Positions 63,816 through 64,000 of a DNA stretch of 64,000 bases are shown here, one piece after another. This DNA is from an uncultured Bacilli bacterium. GTDB lineage: Bacteria; Bacillota_I; Bacilli_A; ML615J-28; CAG-313. Location: contig CALVCV010000005.1 of assembly GCA_944326155.1 (NCBI GenBank), positions 1 through 64,000 of the forward strand, read 5' to 3'. Position numbers and translations under genes: made by a program. A model generated the notes under the pieces. It did no database searches. It worked only from the letters and a program-made list of their open reading frames with translations, and was not told where the DNA came from. Each line of letters opens with the position of its first letter. Positions within the stretch are counted from its first letter, which is position 1.

Positions 63816-64000
63816 AATAAAAAAAGTAGTTATTCCTGTTGCTGGAAAAGGAACAAGATTTTTACCTATTACAAAAACTATTAGTAAAACTTTACTGCCA
63901 ATTGTTGATACTCCAGTTATTCAGTATTTATTAGAAGAATCCGTTGCATCAGGCATTAAAGAAGCACTCATTATTATTGGCTATAATCAAAATGATGTAA
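63808..64000 (+). CDS. galU: UTP-glucose-1-phosphate uridylyltransferase, 5' part
   Basis: The first 64 codons, cut by the window end. KKVVIPVAGKGTRFLPITKT is the nucleotide-binding start of the GalU family, followed by SKTLLPIVDTPVIQYLLEE. It makes UDP-glucose from glucose-1-phosphate and UTP; in this pairing it might also accept an N-acetylhexosamine-1-phosphate. AAAGGG precedes the ATG. Confidence 0.9.
   Translation, partial: MNKIKKVVIPVAGKGTRFLPITKTISKTLLPIVDTPVIQYLLEESVASGIKEALIIIGYNQNDV

Noticed and set aside
1-64000. UGA=Trp mollicute genetic code
   Set aside because: Conserved tryptophans are TGG, and TGA ends real genes such as oppD exactly where family members end.

Overview
The window is about 30% G+C and uses the standard code with TGA as a stop: the oppD homologue, the 5.7 kb gene and the first ABC half-gene all end in TGA. 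Genes have strong AGGAGG-type ribosome sites, TTGACA-17-TATAAT promoters and a HrcA/CIRCE heat-shock operator. Surface proteins are exported as lipoproteins with single-membrane lipoboxes, and there is no outer-membrane gene. This fits an uncultured low-GC Bacillota of animal gut (Bacilli / Erysipelotrichales / RF39 / Acholeplasma-like), not a true UGA=Trp mollicute. Taxonomy is inference; no marker gene is present.

Region 1-8.9 kb is accessory. A small lipoprotein gene is bracketed by two copies of a ~160-bp non-coding module (covarying terminator hairpin plus three tRNA-T-arm-like motifs). A strong promoter then reads into a terminator, giving a candidate ~110-nt RNA or attenuator. Next is a peptide-export-like locus: a heterodimeric ABC exporter, a C39/BtrH-like protein with a discoidin-like C-terminus, and an SdpI-like small membrane protein. 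Two of its genes are each broken by one base in a homopolymer (A7 and T7). A decayed prophage/ICE fragment (sigma-like pseudogene, portal fragment) follows.

Region 8.9-11.7 kb holds two tandem YwaF-like membrane proteins (minus strand) divergent from a patatin-like phospholipase.

Region 11.9-43.1 kb is an unbroken run of 13 co-directional genes after one promoter. It encodes an InlB-repeat lipoprotein, a complete oligopeptide importer (OppA, B, C, D, F) with an oversized OppA, a small membrane protein, a 2484-residue lipoprotein subtilase with PA, Big2 and BspA-type LRR domains and a C-terminal membrane anchor, then five more membrane-anchored or lipoproteins of up to 1828 residues with Ig-like, InlB and CxxC modules. 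I read it as a surface digestion-and-uptake island: substrate binding, proteolysis and peptide import in one transcription unit.

Region 43.2-54.3 kb contains an SDR epimerase divergent from an orphan TrpB-like gene. Next is an ECF sigma factor with its own ECF-type promoter, a membrane protein that is probably its anti-sigma factor, and a secreted HExxHxxGxxD metalloprotease in one operon. A MarR regulator with an operator-like palindrome, a MacB/FtsX-type ABC transporter and a lipoprotein complete it.

Region 54.3-64 kb carries CIRCE-controlled ClpB lacking its N domain, an AlkD-like DNA glycosylase whose reading frame stops inside the anticodon loop of tRNA-Arg(CCT), a second heterodimeric ABC exporter, PlsC-type acyltransferase, MntP manganese exporter, an N-acetylhexosamine 1-kinase (NahK type) and the start of GalU. 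The last two suggest use of host glycans.
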